64,000 nt of DNA from Natronorubrum sulfidifaciens JCM 14089 (GCF_000337735.1 NZ_AOHX01000026.1:26696-90695), one strand, 5' to 3'; shown: positions 1-9,313, counted from the first letter of the stretch. Translations and numbers: made by a program. The notes: a model not told the origin generated them from the sequence alone.

Positions 1-18
1 CCCGTTGATGCCAAAAGG

Positions 19-51
19 CCGCCGTCGCGGGGTTTCACCCCGCTCCGGCGG
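19..51 (-). terminator. Strong GC hairpin with T-run on minus strand
   Basis: An outer stem CCGCCG/CGGCGG encloses an inner stem GCGGGG/CCCCGC with a five-base loop TTTCA. Read on the minus strand the hairpin is followed by CCTTTT, so it resembles an intrinsic terminator for minus-strand transcripts entering from the right (the gene at 180-590). Archaeal termination relies mainly on T-runs, so the role is inferred. The rest of bases 1-179 shows no convincing gene. Confidence 0.4.
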
Positions 52-179
52 AGAACCGCTCGCTTCGCTCGCGGATGCCCGACAGTTCCGTAGTGTTCCA
101 CTCGCAGACGTAACTATCAAAGCCACCCCACTGGGTTGTAAGCAGCATTCTGAATGAAAATCGTGCTCCCATCGACTGC

Positions 180-590
180 TTACGATAGCTCGTTAGCCGC
201 GCTGACGTGCATCGTCGCGAACAGCCAGTCGTCCCCGTCGGCGGCTGCCGTCTCCCCGTCTCCGACCCGAACGAGCGTCCCGCTCCAACGCGTCTCGAAG
301 CGCCGGCGCTCGTCGGCGTCGAGATCCATCCACGCCATCGTCACCTCATCGGCAAACGTGGCGACGCCGTCGCGTTCAGTGACGACGAGCTGGTGACTTT
401 CGACAGTCCACGCCGTGGTCGTCTCGGTCTGTTCGCACAAGGCCTTGCTGACCGCCTCGAAGCCGAACAGCGCTTCGCTGATGCCGAACTTGACGGTCGA
501 CGCGTCCTCGAGGAAGTACGGAGACAGCGCTTCGCCGGCTCGAAGCGCCTCGTAGTAGTCGCGGACGACGGTTTCGGCGCGGTCGCTCAT
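180..590 (-). CDS. SnoaL/NTF2-like fold protein
   Basis: The 136-residue protein looks like the SnoaL/NTF2-like alpha+beta barrel family: an N-terminal helical part (AETVVRDYYEALRAG) followed by beta strands rich in Trp and Phe, with ETRWSGTLVR and DDWLFATMHVSAA near the end. This length is normal for the fold. Members are either small enzymes (cyclases, isomerases) or ligand-binding proteins; no catalytic pair can be assigned here, so the substrate is unknown. The ATG at 588-590 (MSDRAETVV) is preferred to an upstream ATG because the family starts at this helix. It is transcribed toward the hairpin at 19-51. Confidence 0.7.
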   Translation of the reverse strand: MSDRAETVVRDYYEALRAGEALSPYFLEDASTVKFGISEALFGFEAVSKALCEQTETTTAWTVESHQLVVTERDGVATFADEVTMAWMDLDADERRRFETRWSGTLVRVGDGETAAADGDDWLFATMHVSAANELS

Positions 591-646
591 ACCGTCCCCT
601 GTCGACGTCCAGTTCAAAAGGCCCACCGGCGACAGACGCCGGCTGA

Positions 647-1198
647 TTACATGAAGCCGCGGTCGACTTCGTCGGTCTCGATCAGGTCGTCGAGTTCCGC
701 GCTCAGTAAGTCGTCAGCCTCCTCGAATCGCTCCGAGAGGTCCTCGAGTTCGTCGGGCCGGTCGTACTGGTCGTAGGCCATCGGGCCGAACGCGGGGCTC
801 TCGATGGCCTCCATCACGTCGTCGAACAGATCCTGTGGACGCGTCGGCGCGTCCGCGTGAGTCTCGAGAACGGTCTCGAGGCGCTTACCGACGGTTTCGG
901 CCTGATCCTCGTCTTCGGGTGGCGACTGGACTGCAAAGCGCCCGCCCTCGTCCCGTTCGGGGAGGAACGAACCGATTTCGTCGTCGAGATTGCGTGCGAC
1001 CTGCGTGCCGACGCCGCGCACCTCGAAGGGGTTTTTTGCGTAGGTTTTCAGGAAGAAGACCCCGGCGCGGGGGTGGGCGAGATACATGTCCTCGCCGACG
1101 CCGCCGGCACGGTCACCGGCGACGGCGCGCCAGTGTTCGGGATCGACGTTCCGCTCGGTGACGTCCTCGAGTATGTCTTGCCACTCGCGAATCCGCAT
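647..1198 (-). CDS. Conserved haloarchaeal hypothetical protein
   Basis: The 183-residue acidic, soluble protein begins MRIREWQDILEDV. It contains EHWRAVAGDRAGGVGEDMYL and a YAKNPFEVRGVGTQVARNLDDEI segment, then an acidic helical C-terminus with many Asp/Glu. No catalytic motif or membrane segment is visible. It appears to be a haloarchaea-specific family of unknown function. A longer reading to base 1369 adds a Arg-rich, poorly haloarchaeal leader and is rejected. It is separated by about 60 bp from the SnoaL-like gene downstream and may be co-transcribed with it. Confidence 0.65.
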   Translation of the reverse strand: MRIREWQDILEDVTERNVDPEHWRAVAGDRAGGVGEDMYLAHPRAGVFFLKTYAKNPFEVRGVGTQVARNLDDEIGSFLPERDEGGRFAVQSPPEDEDQAETVGKRLETVLETHADAPTRPQDLFDDVMEAIESPAFGPMAYDQYDRPDELEDLSERFEEADDLLSAELDDLIETDEVDRGFM

Positions 1199-1320
1199 GG
1201 ATAGTGGTTGTGAGGCCGGCAGAATGAACGTATCGGTCACGGTGAACGGCCGCTGGGACCGTCGCCGAACCAAAAGGGATACGACGACACCCCCGAAGAA
1301 CGGGTACGAACCGTTTGTCC

Positions 1321-1566
1321 ATGTCCGTCCGCCAGTCTCCCTCGCTCGTCGAACTGTTTCGTGCGACACCAGCCAAAAGCGCCCTTCTCATACTCGGCCC
1401 GCTCGCACTGGCCGTCGGACAGCTCACGAACAGCTACGTCAACGGCGTTTCGCCGCTCGTCTCGAGTTCGTTTGCCGTCGTTATGATCGGGTTTGCCGTC
1501 ATCGCAACGCGCCATCACGCTACCGAACACCGACTTCGGCAACTCGAGGCCGAACTGCGCCGGTGA
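1321..1566 (+). CDS. Small two-helix membrane protein
   Basis: This 81-residue protein has two hydrophobic helices (about residues 20-36 around LLILGPLALAVGQL and 46-62 around SSFAVVMIGFAVIA), then a basic/amphipathic tail ending RQLEAELRR. The ATG at 1321 is chosen over an in-frame TTG six bases upstream. It is divergent from the gene at 647-1198 with a short shared upstream region. No family is recognised; a small integral membrane protein of the cytoplasmic membrane is all that can be said. Confidence 0.6.
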   Translation: MSVRQSPSLVELFRATPAKSALLILGPLALAVGQLTNSYVNGVSPLVSSSFAVVMIGFAVIATRHHATEHRLRQLEAELRR

Positions 1567-1662
1567 TGAGACGCAGGCCGGAGACACCGCTCAGACGGAC
1601 TGCTGGCGTCAGTGACCGCCGATCACCGACCTCGTCGCCCGTGGTCGGGACCACAGCCGGTC

Positions 1663-2211
1663 TCAGGCCCGCGTGGATTCGGCGACGACCCGTCGTGCGC
1701 CGCGAGCGTTGTAGGCGTTGTATCCTGCGAAGCCGGCGATAAGCAGTCCGCTGATGAGCGTACTCCAGAACAGCAGATCGACCATCTCGAGCAGCGCCGG
1801 CGAGATGATCAGCCAGATCCCGAGCACCGCGACCAGCGAGGCGACGCCAGTGCTGAGTGGAACGTCGTTCGACAGCTGGTAGACGTTGTAGCCGGCGGCG
1901 ATGAAGACGGCCGAACCGACCAGCAGGTTGTTCCAGAGCAACGCCGCGGCGATATCGACCAGCAGCGCCGAAACGGCGACCCAGACGCCGAGCGCGGCGA
2001 TGAGGGCGCTGAACACCGGTGCCTTGCGTCGCCGCTCTTCGTCCGCGATCGCAGCCCCATCTCGAGGCTCCTGCCGGTCGGGTAGATCGTCGGCGCTGGT
2101 CCCAGCATCGACGTCGGCGGCTGGTGACGGTGTGTGCGCTTCGTGTTCGATTTCACCGTCAGTTCCGTGCGCTGGCTCTCGCTCACGGTCGTCCCTGTTC
2201 GAGTCGGTCAT
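1663..2211 (-). CDS. SPW repeat membrane protein
   Basis: The 182-residue protein has a charged, disordered N-terminal half (residues 1-70, rich in Asp/Glu/Arg) and two tandem copies of an SPW-type unit, each with two transmembrane helices. The first holds ALGVWVAVSALL...WNNLLVGSAVF and the second VLGIWLIISPALL...WSTLISGLLIAG, both ending in a GYN-Y motif. SPW repeat proteins are small four-helix membrane proteins of unknown function widespread in haloarchaea. The start ATG at 2209-2211 (MTDSNRDD) gives a natural hydrophilic N-terminus; the longer ORF overlaps the divergent helicase gene and is not needed. Confidence 0.8.
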   Translation of the reverse strand: MTDSNRDDREREPAHGTDGEIEHEAHTPSPAADVDAGTSADDLPDRQEPRDGAAIADEERRRKAPVFSALIAALGVWVAVSALLVDIAAALLWNNLLVGSAVFIAAGYNVYQLSNDVPLSTGVASLVAVLGIWLIISPALLEMVDLLFWSTLISGLLIAGFAGYNAYNARGARRVVAESTRA

Positions 2212-2395
2212 GCGACTGGGGCGTAGCCGTGGTCGTGCAAAAACGTCGCCGACTGTTCCAGTATGGAGCGGCGTGGCTCGCAGGTAATCAGGTATTATTG
2301 TCTCCGTCAGTTGCACCCCCATGACGGCCTCGCGACCAGCGCAGTCCGTCCGTGACCGATAGCGTTTTTGCCGGCGCGGCCCGTGACGATCAGTC

Positions 2396-5215
2396 GTGCA
2401 CATACGCGGAATCGTCGCGGGGGAGGTCGAAGCGCGCTCGGTGTCGACGAGCTACGGGGAAAGCGAACTCGCCGAGGTGCCGCTGCGACTGGCTACCGAA
2501 GACGGCGAGCGGACACAGACCACACCGCTCGCTCGAGACGGCGACGGTGCGGCGTCGGACCCGGCAGCCGATCACGAGACCACGACCGTCACCCTGTGGA
2601 ACAAGTGGGCCGAGTCGGCCGACTACCTCGAGCCGGGGCTGGAGGTGCTCGTCACCGACGCAAAAGAAGAGACGTATCAGGGCGAGACCCAGTATGCGAC
2701 GACGGGCGACTCCTACGTCGTCGTCGAGCCGAGCTTTCTGGTGAACGTGACGGCGATCCGCAACTGGGTGCAGTGTCCTCGCCTCTACTATCTGAACAAG
2801 CTCTCGGGCGTGCCGCTGAACTACCCCGTCGTCAAGGGGACGCTCGTCCACGAGGTCTTCGGCGACCTCTTGCGAGGACGCGACCTCGAGGAGTCGATCG
2901 ACGCCCGCGTCGACGAACGCGGCCTCGAGCTCGGCTTGCTCGGCGAGACACCCGAGGCCGTCGCCGAGGAGGTCAGAGAGAACGCCACAGCGATCGAAGG
3001 CTGGCTCGAGCAGGGTCGATTAACTGAAGAAGATAGCTGGCGCTCCGAGCAGTTGCTCATCAGCGAAACGTTCGGCATTCGCGGGCGGGCCGACGCCATT
3101 CGTCGCGGTTCGCCGGTCGAACTCAAGACGGGCAAGAACCTGAAAAAAGAGCCGCGGTTCAAAGACAAGGTGCAGGCGGCCTGTTATGCGCTCTTGCTCG
3201 AAGAACACGGCGGCGACGTCGATCACGGGACGCTGCTCTACACGAAGAACTCGGCGCTGGATCGCAACGAGGAGACGGGCGATCTCACCCCGGCAAAGGA
3301 GTTCACGATGGGCGACGGCCTGTTGAAGTTCGTCGTCCGCCAGCGCAACGAACTCGCGGCGATGGAAATCGCCGGCGACATCCCGACCGGCTACGAGGGC
3401 TCGGCGAAGTGTGAGTACTGTTTCGAACAAGACACTTGTATGGTCGTCTCGGGCCGGCTCGATCAGGAGTCGAAAGCCGGCCAGATCGCAACGCCGCTAC
3501 CCGAGGAGGAACGCGAGTACTTCGATCGGTTCTATCGGGCGATCGAAGAAGAACGCCGGGAGGTCCACCGCGAGTACGCCAAACTCTGGGAACAGGACGC
3601 CCAGGAGCGCGCCGACGACGACCGGGCGCTGATCGACCTCGAGTTCGTCGAGAAACGCCCGCTCGAGGGCGGTCGCTGGGAGCTTCGCGCCCGCCGGACG
3701 AGTAGCGCGAACTCGAAGATTCGGGAAGGCGACTTCGTCTTGGCGAGCGACGGCCATCCAGTGCGTGGGAACTCGGAGCTTGCAACGATCGAGCGCTTGG
3801 ACGACGAAGTCGTCCTGACGGCCGACGAGCCCGTCGAGGTCACGCGTCTCGACGTCTACCCCTCCGAACTGACGACCGACCGGCTGCTGGTTGCGATGCA
3901 CGACGCGCTGCTCAAAGGCGACGAGCGCCGCAAGGACATCCTGTTCGGACGGGCCACCCCCGAGTTCGAGGAGAGCGGTGCGTCGGAGACGCACCGAAAC
4001 AGAGCCGGTGAAACCGGCGGCGTCGACGAGACGTTCATCGACAACAACGCCGCCCAGAACGAGGCCGTGACGAAAGCCGTCGGCGCACGGGATTGTGCGC
4101 TGATCCACGGGCCGCCGGGCACCGGCAAGACCTACACCATCGCCCGTGCCATCCGCGCAATGGTCGAACGCGGCGAGCGCGTCCTGCTCTCTGCGTTTAC
4201 GAACCGAGCCGTCGACAACGCCCTCGAGGCCTTGCTCGAGCAACTCGAGGACGGCGTTGAGTCGCAGACGGAACGATCTGGAGACGGCGAAGGCGTCTCC
4301 GTCGTCCGCGTCGGCTCCGAGAGCGGCATCCGCGAGGATATGGAGCCGTATCGCCTCGAGCGCTCGGGCGACCCTGAAGACCGCGTCGCCGAACTCCAGA
4401 ACGCACAGGTCGTCGCCGCGACGACGGCGACCTGTGGCTCTCGAGTGATGAAAGAGCAGGCGTTCGATGTCGCGCTCGTCGACGAGGCCGCCCAACTGAC
4501 GGAGCCGGGGACCTGTGCGGCGATCAATCTCGCCGAGCGATTCGTCCTCGTCGGCGACCACGAACAGCTGCCGCCAGTCGTCCGCGCCGAAAACGACCTC
4601 ACGGAGTCGCTGTTCGAACGGCTCATCGACTGCCATCCCGAGGCCGGCGTCATGCTCGACCGCCAGTACCGGATGAACCAGCGCATTCAGGCCTTCGCCT
4701 CGAAGGAGTTCTACGACGGCGAGCTTCGACCCGCCGAACCCGAGGTCGCGGGTCGGACGCTGGACGATCTCGCGGGCGTCTCCAGAGACGCGCTCCCTCC
4801 GGAACGACGAGACCCAGTCACGTTCGTCGACGTCGAAGGCGACGGCGGGCAGTACACCGACAGCGAGGAGGCAGCCCGGATCGCCGAGTTGATCGAAACC
4901 TACGAGCGCGCGGGCCTCGAGCGATCCGAAATCGGCGTTATCGCTCCCTTCCGGGCGCAGGTCTCCGAACTCTCGAGACACGTGCCCGACGACGTCACCG
5001 TCGATACGGTCGACCGTTTTCAGGGCTCGAGTCAGGAGGTCATCATCATTTCTTTTACTGCGACGGGAACGCTCGAGGGACCCATCTTCGAGGATTACCG
5101 ACGCATCAACGTCGCGCTGACCCGACCGAAACGCGCGCTCGTGCTCGTCGGCGATCCGGCGGCGCTTTCGTCTGATCCGGTCTATGCGCGAATGCTCGAG
5201 TGGGCGCGCACGTAG
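2396..5215 (+). CDS. Dna2-like Cas4-type nuclease / SF1 helicase fusion
   Basis: A 939-residue DNA-processing enzyme. Residues about 1-110 look like an OB-type extension. A RecB/Cas4-like nuclease follows, with LVHEVFGDLL, GRADAI, PVELKTGK and QAACYALLLE motifs and four cysteines (C127, C339, C342, C348) placed like the Fe-S cluster ligands of Cas4, AddB and Dna2. The C-terminal half is an SF1B helicase: Walker A GPPGTGKT at 572-579, DEAAQ at about 696, QYRMN, and VDRFQGSSQEVIIISF plus NVALTRPKRAL near the end. The architecture matches Dna2, which removes flaps and resects ends in replication and repair. The start is a GTG at 2396, close behind the divergent SPW gene. The exact in vivo role in haloarchaea is inferred. 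Confidence 0.9.
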   Translation: MHIRGIVAGEVEARSVSTSYGESELAEVPLRLATEDGERTQTTPLARDGDGAASDPAADHETTTVTLWNKWAESADYLEPGLEVLVTDAKEETYQGETQYATTGDSYVVVEPSFLVNVTAIRNWVQCPRLYYLNKLSGVPLNYPVVKGTLVHEVFGDLLRGRDLEESIDARVDERGLELGLLGETPEAVAEEVRENATAIEGWLEQGRLTEEDSWRSEQLLISETFGIRGRADAIRRGSPVELKTGKNLKKEPRFKDKVQAACYALLLEEHGGDVDHGTLLYTKNSALDRNEETGDLTPAKEFTMGDGLLKFVVRQRNELAAMEIAGDIPTGYEGSAKCEYCFEQDTCMVVSGRLDQESKAGQIATPLPEEEREYFDRFYRAIEEERREVHREYAKLWEQDAQERADDDRALIDLEFVEKRPLEGGRWELRARRTSSANSKIREGDFVLASDGHPVRGNSELATIERLDDEVVLTADEPVEVTRLDVYPSELTTDRLLVAMHDALLKGDERRKDILFGRATPEFEESGASETHRNRAGETGGVDETFIDNNAAQNEAVTKAVGARDCALIHGPPGTGKTYTIARAIRAMVERGERVLLSAFTNRAVDNALEALLEQLEDGVESQTERSGDGEGVSVVRVGSESGIREDMEPYRLERSGDPEDRVAELQNAQVVAATTATCGSRVMKEQAFDVALVDEAAQLTEPGTCAAINLAERFVLVGDHEQLPPVVRAENDLTESLFERLIDCHPEAGVMLDRQYRMNQRIQAFASKEFYDGELRPAEPEVAGRTLDDLAGVSRDALPPERRDPVTFVDVEGDGGQYTDSEEAARIAELIETYERAGLERSEIGVIAPFRAQVSELSRHVPDDVTVDTVDRFQGSSQEVIIISFTATGTLEGPIFEDYRRINVALTRPKRALVLVGDPAALSSDPVYARMLEWART

Positions 5216-5249
5216 CTCGACGCGCTGGCTCCCGACTGGAGATGGCAAC

Positions 5250-5266
5250 GCATATGTATTTATTTT
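5250..5266 (+). promoter_or_regulatory. TATA-box region of lipoprotein gene
   Basis: An AT-rich block, CATATGTATTTATTTT, ends 16 bases before the ATG at 5282 in otherwise GC-rich DNA. A TATA element centred near 5254-5258 would place initiation at or beside the ATG, giving a leaderless transcript as is common in haloarchaea. Confidence 0.55.
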
Positions 5267-5281
5267 CTACCTATTTCATAC

Positions 5282-6193
5282 ATGACGAAATTCTCGAGAC
5301 GAGGACTGCTTGCTGGCGCTGGCACGGTCGTCACAGGCGTGGTCGCTGGCTGTCTAGACGACGCTGCCGTGGGAACTGGGGAGTCAGAGCCCGGCAACGG
5401 CGACGACACCGATGAGACTGACTCGAGTCCGCTGGCTGGTGCGGTGACGGCTGACGCCGTCGTGGACTATCCTGAATTCGTCGACGGCGTGACCGTCAGC
5501 GACGATGGACGACAGATCGAGTTGGCGGACCCAAAACTGGAGTTTTCGCTTTCAGCCGTCGTCGAGGGGACAGAAACAGGGGGAGACGGCCTGCGGGTCA
5601 GCCGCGATCTCGGCAGCGAGGTTCCGACGGCCTACATCGCACCGGAGATAGGCGATGACGGCGTTACGTATCACGTCTTCGCGAACGAGGCGTTCGTCGA
5701 TCACGCCGACTGGGAGGTCGTGACCATCGAAGACAACGCCATCACTGACGAGCGTGCGGCCTCGTTTACCGAACTGCAGGCTGGCGTGTCGCATCTCGCC
5801 AGGGAATCGACTGCCGATATCGACAGTCTCGTCGTTGTCGACGGCGGCCGGGACGCACTCGAGCGAAGCGATAGTGAGGAGACGGCTGTCGGGATTCGCC
5901 AACTGGACGGCGATACTGTGCCAGCGACACCACAGGTTGCGTTCGACATCGACCACGGAACCGATAGCGATCCCGTCGTCGAGATTACCCACGCGTCCGG
6001 CGATACCCTCGAGGGAGATCACGTGGCCGTCGATGTCGACGGAGAACGCATCGAGGACCCGTTCGACGTCGAGACAGTGGCTGCGGGCGAGACGGCGACA
6101 CTCGAGGACGTACCGGCTGGGGCTGCGCTCCGGGTGCTGTACGAAGCAAACGGCGAGACCGCCGTGCTCACATCGACGACGGTTCGGCGTTGA
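5282..6193 (+). CDS. Tat-exported lipoprotein of unknown function
   Basis: The 303-residue protein starts MTKFSRRGLLAGAGTVVTG and has a lipobox-like AGC with Cys at residue 24: a twin-arginine signal followed by lipid attachment, typical of haloarchaeal surface proteins. An Asp/Glu/Gly linker (residues 25-55) leads to a beta-rich domain (about 60-215). The C-terminal ~80 residues (TPQVAFDIDHGTDSDPVVEITHASGDTL...) resemble a small immunoglobulin-like module often found at the end of haloarchaeal lipoproteins. No enzymatic motif is visible. It stands alone with its own promoter. Confidence 0.8.
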   Translation: MTKFSRRGLLAGAGTVVTGVVAGCLDDAAVGTGESEPGNGDDTDETDSSPLAGAVTADAVVDYPEFVDGVTVSDDGRQIELADPKLEFSLSAVVEGTETGGDGLRVSRDLGSEVPTAYIAPEIGDDGVTYHVFANEAFVDHADWEVVTIEDNAITDERAASFTELQAGVSHLARESTADIDSLVVVDGGRDALERSDSEETAVGIRQLDGDTVPATPQVAFDIDHGTDSDPVVEITHASGDTLEGDHVAVDVDGERIEDPFDVETVAAGETATLEDVPAGAALRVLYEANGETAVLTSTTVRR

Positions 6194-6270
6194 CAGCTCC
6201 GCTGGGAGTATTCAGCCCCGTCGCTCGAGTGGGCGTCGTGCTGACGCCTCGCTGACCGCTGTCCAACGGG

Positions 6271-6278
6271 ATATTTAT
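6271..6278 (+). promoter_or_regulatory. TATA box for PAP2 gene
   Basis: The sequence ATATTTAT is centred about 26 nt before the ATG at 6301, the spacing expected for a leaderless haloarchaeal transcript. It also decides the start: an upstream in-frame GTG at 6295 would lie before the predicted transcription start. Confidence 0.55.
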
Positions 6279-6300
6279 CGTTTCGAGACCGTCAGTGCAG

Positions 6301-7152
6301 ATGATGCGACTCGCAGACGAGAGTGCAGTCATCCGTGACGCCATCCCGGCCGAGTACGCAGATGTCGTGGTCATGCTCACCGAACTCGGTGGTGTGTCGG
6401 TGTTGATGGGGCTGCTGGCATTGCTGTTCTGGTGGGGCGACCGACGGCGGAGTGCACTGGTGATCAGCTACGCGATCGCCGGGCTCGCGTTCTTGTTGGC
6501 CCTGAAGTCGCTGCTCGAACTGCCACGGCCGCCGGAAGACGCCATGCTGGTCGCACTCCCCGGTGAACGCGAGGGGTACGGCTTTCCGAGTGGCCATGCG
6601 TTCGCGGCGACGGTCGTCTACGGCGGCCTGCTCTCGGTGTCCGACCGCGCTCGAGAGCCGTGGGCCGTCGTCGGTGTCGGCGCGCTTATCGTCGCTATCT
6701 CGCTCTCGAGAGTCGTTCTCGGGGTCCACTACCTCGGTGATGTGATCGTCGGTGCGATACTCGGCGTCGTCTTCATCGCCGCGATGAACCGGCTCACTCG
6801 CGGCGTGCCGGCGGCCGGCTTCACCGTTGCGCTCGTCCTCGCAGTCCCTGCCGTCTACGTCACCGGTGCCAGCGAGGACACGCTCCTCGCAGTCGGTGGG
6901 GCGGTCGGCGGCCTGCTCACGGCCGGTCGAATCGACCAGCTTCCCGACCTTCGCTCGCGACTCGAGGGAGTCGTCCTCGCTGTCGTCGGCGGCGGCGTGG
7001 TCGCAGGCCTGCAGGTCGTCGAATCACTCGTCGGAACGACGCCGGTACTCGTCGCACTGTATGCTGTGCTCGTCGCGTGGATTGTCGTCGCCCCGATTAT
7101 CGTCAGCCGACTCGGCACCGATCTCGTCGGCGCAACACCGCTCGGGTCGTAG
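6301..7152 (+). CDS. PAP2-family membrane phosphatase
   Basis: A 283-residue polytopic membrane protein with all three PAP2 signature motifs: K69-x6-RP (KSLLELPRPP), P96-SGH-99, and S136-R-x5-H143-x3-D147. H99 and H143 would be the catalytic histidines. About eight hydrophobic helices can be counted. The family dephosphorylates phosphatidate, isoprenyl diphosphates or similar lipid phosphates at the membrane surface; an archaeal polyprenyl-phosphate recycling role is possible but not shown. The C-terminal 110 residues after the core are an extra membrane domain. The start is set by the TATA box 26 nt upstream. Confidence 0.88.
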   Translation: MMRLADESAVIRDAIPAEYADVVVMLTELGGVSVLMGLLALLFWWGDRRRSALVISYAIAGLAFLLALKSLLELPRPPEDAMLVALPGEREGYGFPSGHAFAATVVYGGLLSVSDRAREPWAVVGVGALIVAISLSRVVLGVHYLGDVIVGAILGVVFIAAMNRLTRGVPAAGFTVALVLAVPAVYVTGASEDTLLAVGGAVGGLLTAGRIDQLPDLRSRLEGVVLAVVGGGVVAGLQVVESLVGTTPVLVALYAVLVAWIVVAPIIVSRLGTDLVGATPLGS

Positions 7153-7232
7153 GCGGTCTGGACGCAGGCGGCCATCTTGCGCCCGGTGAGAAGCGACTGG
7201 GGATTTACCGCCGTCGACGGTGTGAACTCGCT

Positions 7233-8363
7233 ATGCTCGACTCCGTACACCCGAATCGGTTCAGCGTTCGGGTCGCGGTCTGGCTCGTCGTCGCGGTCGC
7301 GCTGACGTCGATCGCGACCGGTGTCGTGGCGATTCTCACGGACCCCGCCGTCGAGGCAGCCGGCGTCCTCGGAACGTTGCAGGCGGTTGCGGAGTTCAGC
7401 GGGACCATCATCGGCTTCGCCTTGCTCATCGCTGCGTGGGGAATGCGACGCGGCTACCGAGTTGCGTTCGTCGCCGCCGTCGGCCTCGTCGGCCTGTCGC
7501 TGGCTCACGGCATCGTCCAGTTCCGACTGCTCTCGGTGCCGCTCGTCGTCCTCTCCGTCGGCGGCCTCGTCGTGCTCGTGGCCACGAGTCAACGATTCGG
7601 CCGTTCGAGTCATCTCACTGCGACTCAGATCGGTGCACTGCTGGCGCTTGTCGGCGTCTTCTGTTATGGCACCGCTGGGGCGTACGCGCTCCGCGGACAG
7701 TTCGATGGCGTCGATGGCGTCGTCGACGCGGTCTACTTCACCGTCGTCACCGCGAGTACGGTCGGCTACGGCGACGTCCACGCGGCCACTGAGACGGGCC
7801 GCCTCTTTGCCATCTCGTTGGCCATCCTCGGGCCCGCGGCTATCGCCGCGGCCGCCGGCAGCTTGTTCCAACCCGCACTCGAGGCCCACCTCGAGCGAAC
7901 CGGCCGGCGCGCGATGACGACGACAGACACCGAGGACGGAGACACGCCACAGATCGTCGTCCTCGACGGCGATGCAGCGCTTGCACCCGTAATCGAGGGG
8001 CTTGCGAGACACGCGTCGGTTACGGTCGTCACACGCGAGGACGCAGTGTCGAGCCTGCCTGACGACGTCAGCAGGTTCGTCGCCGAGGTGACAGACGGCG
8101 ACACGCTCGAGCGAGCCGGCCTCGAGCGGTGTCACGCGGTGCTCGTTGCTGGAACCGATGCCGGCGACGCCATTGCTGCCGTCCAGTCACACACTGACGC
8201 CACAGTCGTGGCCGTTGCTTCGGGCGACTCGCTCGCTCGTCTCGGGGCGGACATCGTCGTCGCACCCGACCCGATCCTCATCGAGACGGTCATCGACGCG
8301 GTGCTGGCAGCCAGCAGCCCCACCGATCAGGCCTCAGCGTCGGCCGCCTCCCAGAGCGGGTAG
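7233..8363 (+). CDS. Potassium channel with cytoplasmic RCK/TrkA-N-like domain
   Basis: A 376-residue protein. Four hydrophobic helices (residues about 10-115) precede a further helix, pore loop and inner helix carrying the selectivity filter TVGYGD (176-181) and an alanine/glycine-rich inner helix. After the membrane part, residues about 230-360 form a Rossmann-like RCK/TrkA-N domain (PQIVVLDGDAALAPVIEGL, ...HAVLVAGTDAGDAI), although the usual GxGxxG is only loosely kept. The family gates potassium flux in response to ligand, important for cells accumulating molar KCl. The ATG at 7233 is chosen because upstream residues are Arg-rich and non-membrane. Its last 37 bases overlap the convergent gene. 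Confidence 0.87.
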   Translation: MLDSVHPNRFSVRVAVWLVVAVALTSIATGVVAILTDPAVEAAGVLGTLQAVAEFSGTIIGFALLIAAWGMRRGYRVAFVAAVGLVGLSLAHGIVQFRLLSVPLVVLSVGGLVVLVATSQRFGRSSHLTATQIGALLALVGVFCYGTAGAYALRGQFDGVDGVVDAVYFTVVTASTVGYGDVHAATETGRLFAISLAILGPAAIAAAAGSLFQPALEAHLERTGRRAMTTTDTEDGDTPQIVVLDGDAALAPVIEGLARHASVTVVTREDAVSSLPDDVSRFVAEVTDGDTLERAGLERCHAVLVAGTDAGDAIAAVQSHTDATVVAVASGDSLARLGADIVVAPDPILIETVIDAVLAASSPTDQASASAASQSG

Positions 8364-9313
8364 AGATCGTCTTCGATCGGCTCGGTGATCGACTCGCCGT
8401 CGAGGACGAGTTCGAACGCGCCCTCGCCAACCGTGCCGATTTCGGCTCCCTCGAGGCCTGCCTCGGCGAGCGACTCGAGGCAGTCGTCGACGGCCTCGCT
8501 CGGCACAGTCGCGAGCAAGGCCCCGGAGCCGAAGATCCGCAGCGGATCGACGGCAGCCGCCTCGCATAGCTGCTGGGTCTCCTCGCGAATCGGCACCGCG
8601 TCGCGGGCGATCTCGAGTCGAACGTCGGAGGCGCGGGCGATCTCGAGTGCGCCGGCGGCGACGCCGCCCTCGGTCGGGTCGTGCATCGCGGTGGCGTACT
8701 CGCGGATCGCACGGCCGTCATCGACGATACTGATCTCGTCGACGAATTCCGCGGCGCGCTCGCAGATGGTGTCGTCGACATCGAGGTCGTCACCGAAGTC
8801 GGACGCGAGGATAGCGGTGCCCTCGAGGCCGGCGGCTTTCGTCAGGACGACGCTGTCGCCGGGCTCAGCGCCGTGTGTCGGGACGAACGATTCGGCCATC
8901 CCCATCGCCGTCAGCGACAGCAGTGGGCGCTCGAGCTGGTCGACGTACTCCGAGTGGCCGCCGACGATCGACGCGCCGACGTCTCGAGCGGCCGCGTCGA
9001 GGTCGTGCGTGATTGTCTCGAGTGGCGCGTCCTCGTCGGGGAGCATGATGACGGCCGTCAGCCAGCGCGGGTCAGCACCCGAGGCGGCGACGTCGTTGCA
9101 GGCGACGCGGACGGCGAGCGTGCCGACCTGCGAGGCCGCAAGCGAGATGGGATCGGAGCTGACGACGAGCGTCTCGTCGCAGCCGGGGATTGCGATTCCG
9201 GCGGCGTCCTCGCCGTCCGCGGGTCCCTGTAGCACTGTCTCGTCGTCGGCGGCCGTTCCCGTCCGGCCGAAGACGTGGTCGAGCAAGTCGTCCGGGCTCA
9301 CCTTGCCGGGCAT
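8327..9313 (-). CDS. AIR synthase-related (PurM/HypE/ThiL superfamily) protein
   Basis: The 328-residue protein has the two-domain PurM-like fold: an N-terminal segment with DETLVVSSDPI and CNDVAASGADPRWL, and a C-terminal domain with MHDPTEGGVAAGALEIA and RIFGSGALLATVP. These match the ATP-binding and dimer elements of the AIR synthase superfamily (PurM, HypE, ThiL, SelD). The HDPTEGGV signature is closest to HypE/SelD types, but the C-terminal Cys needed by HypE is absent and no hyp genes are nearby. Substrate is therefore unknown. The ATG at 9311-9313 (MPGKVSPDDLLDHVF) fits the family start. Confidence 0.82.
   Translation of the reverse strand: MPGKVSPDDLLDHVFGRTGTAADDETVLQGPADGEDAAGIAIPGCDETLVVSSDPISLAASQVGTLAVRVACNDVAASGADPRWLTAVIMLPDEDAPLETITHDLDAAARDVGASIVGGHSEYVDQLERPLLSLTAMGMAESFVPTHGAEPGDSVVLTKAAGLEGTAILASDFGDDLDVDDTICERAAEFVDEISIVDDGRAIREYATAMHDPTEGGVAAGALEIARASDVRLEIARDAVPIREETQQLCEAAAVDPLRIFGSGALLATVPSEAVDDCLESLAEAGLEGAEIGTVGEGAFELVLDGESITEPIEDDLYPLWEAADAEA

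Noticed and set aside
3497-5248. 583-codon minus-strand ORF opposite the helicase
   Set aside because: Antisense shadow common in GC-rich genomes; the plus strand has all helicase motifs.
6855-8135. 426-codon minus-strand ORF opposite PAP2/channel genes
   Set aside because: Composition is Asp/Arg/Gln-rich without family features, and it spans two well-supported plus-strand genes.
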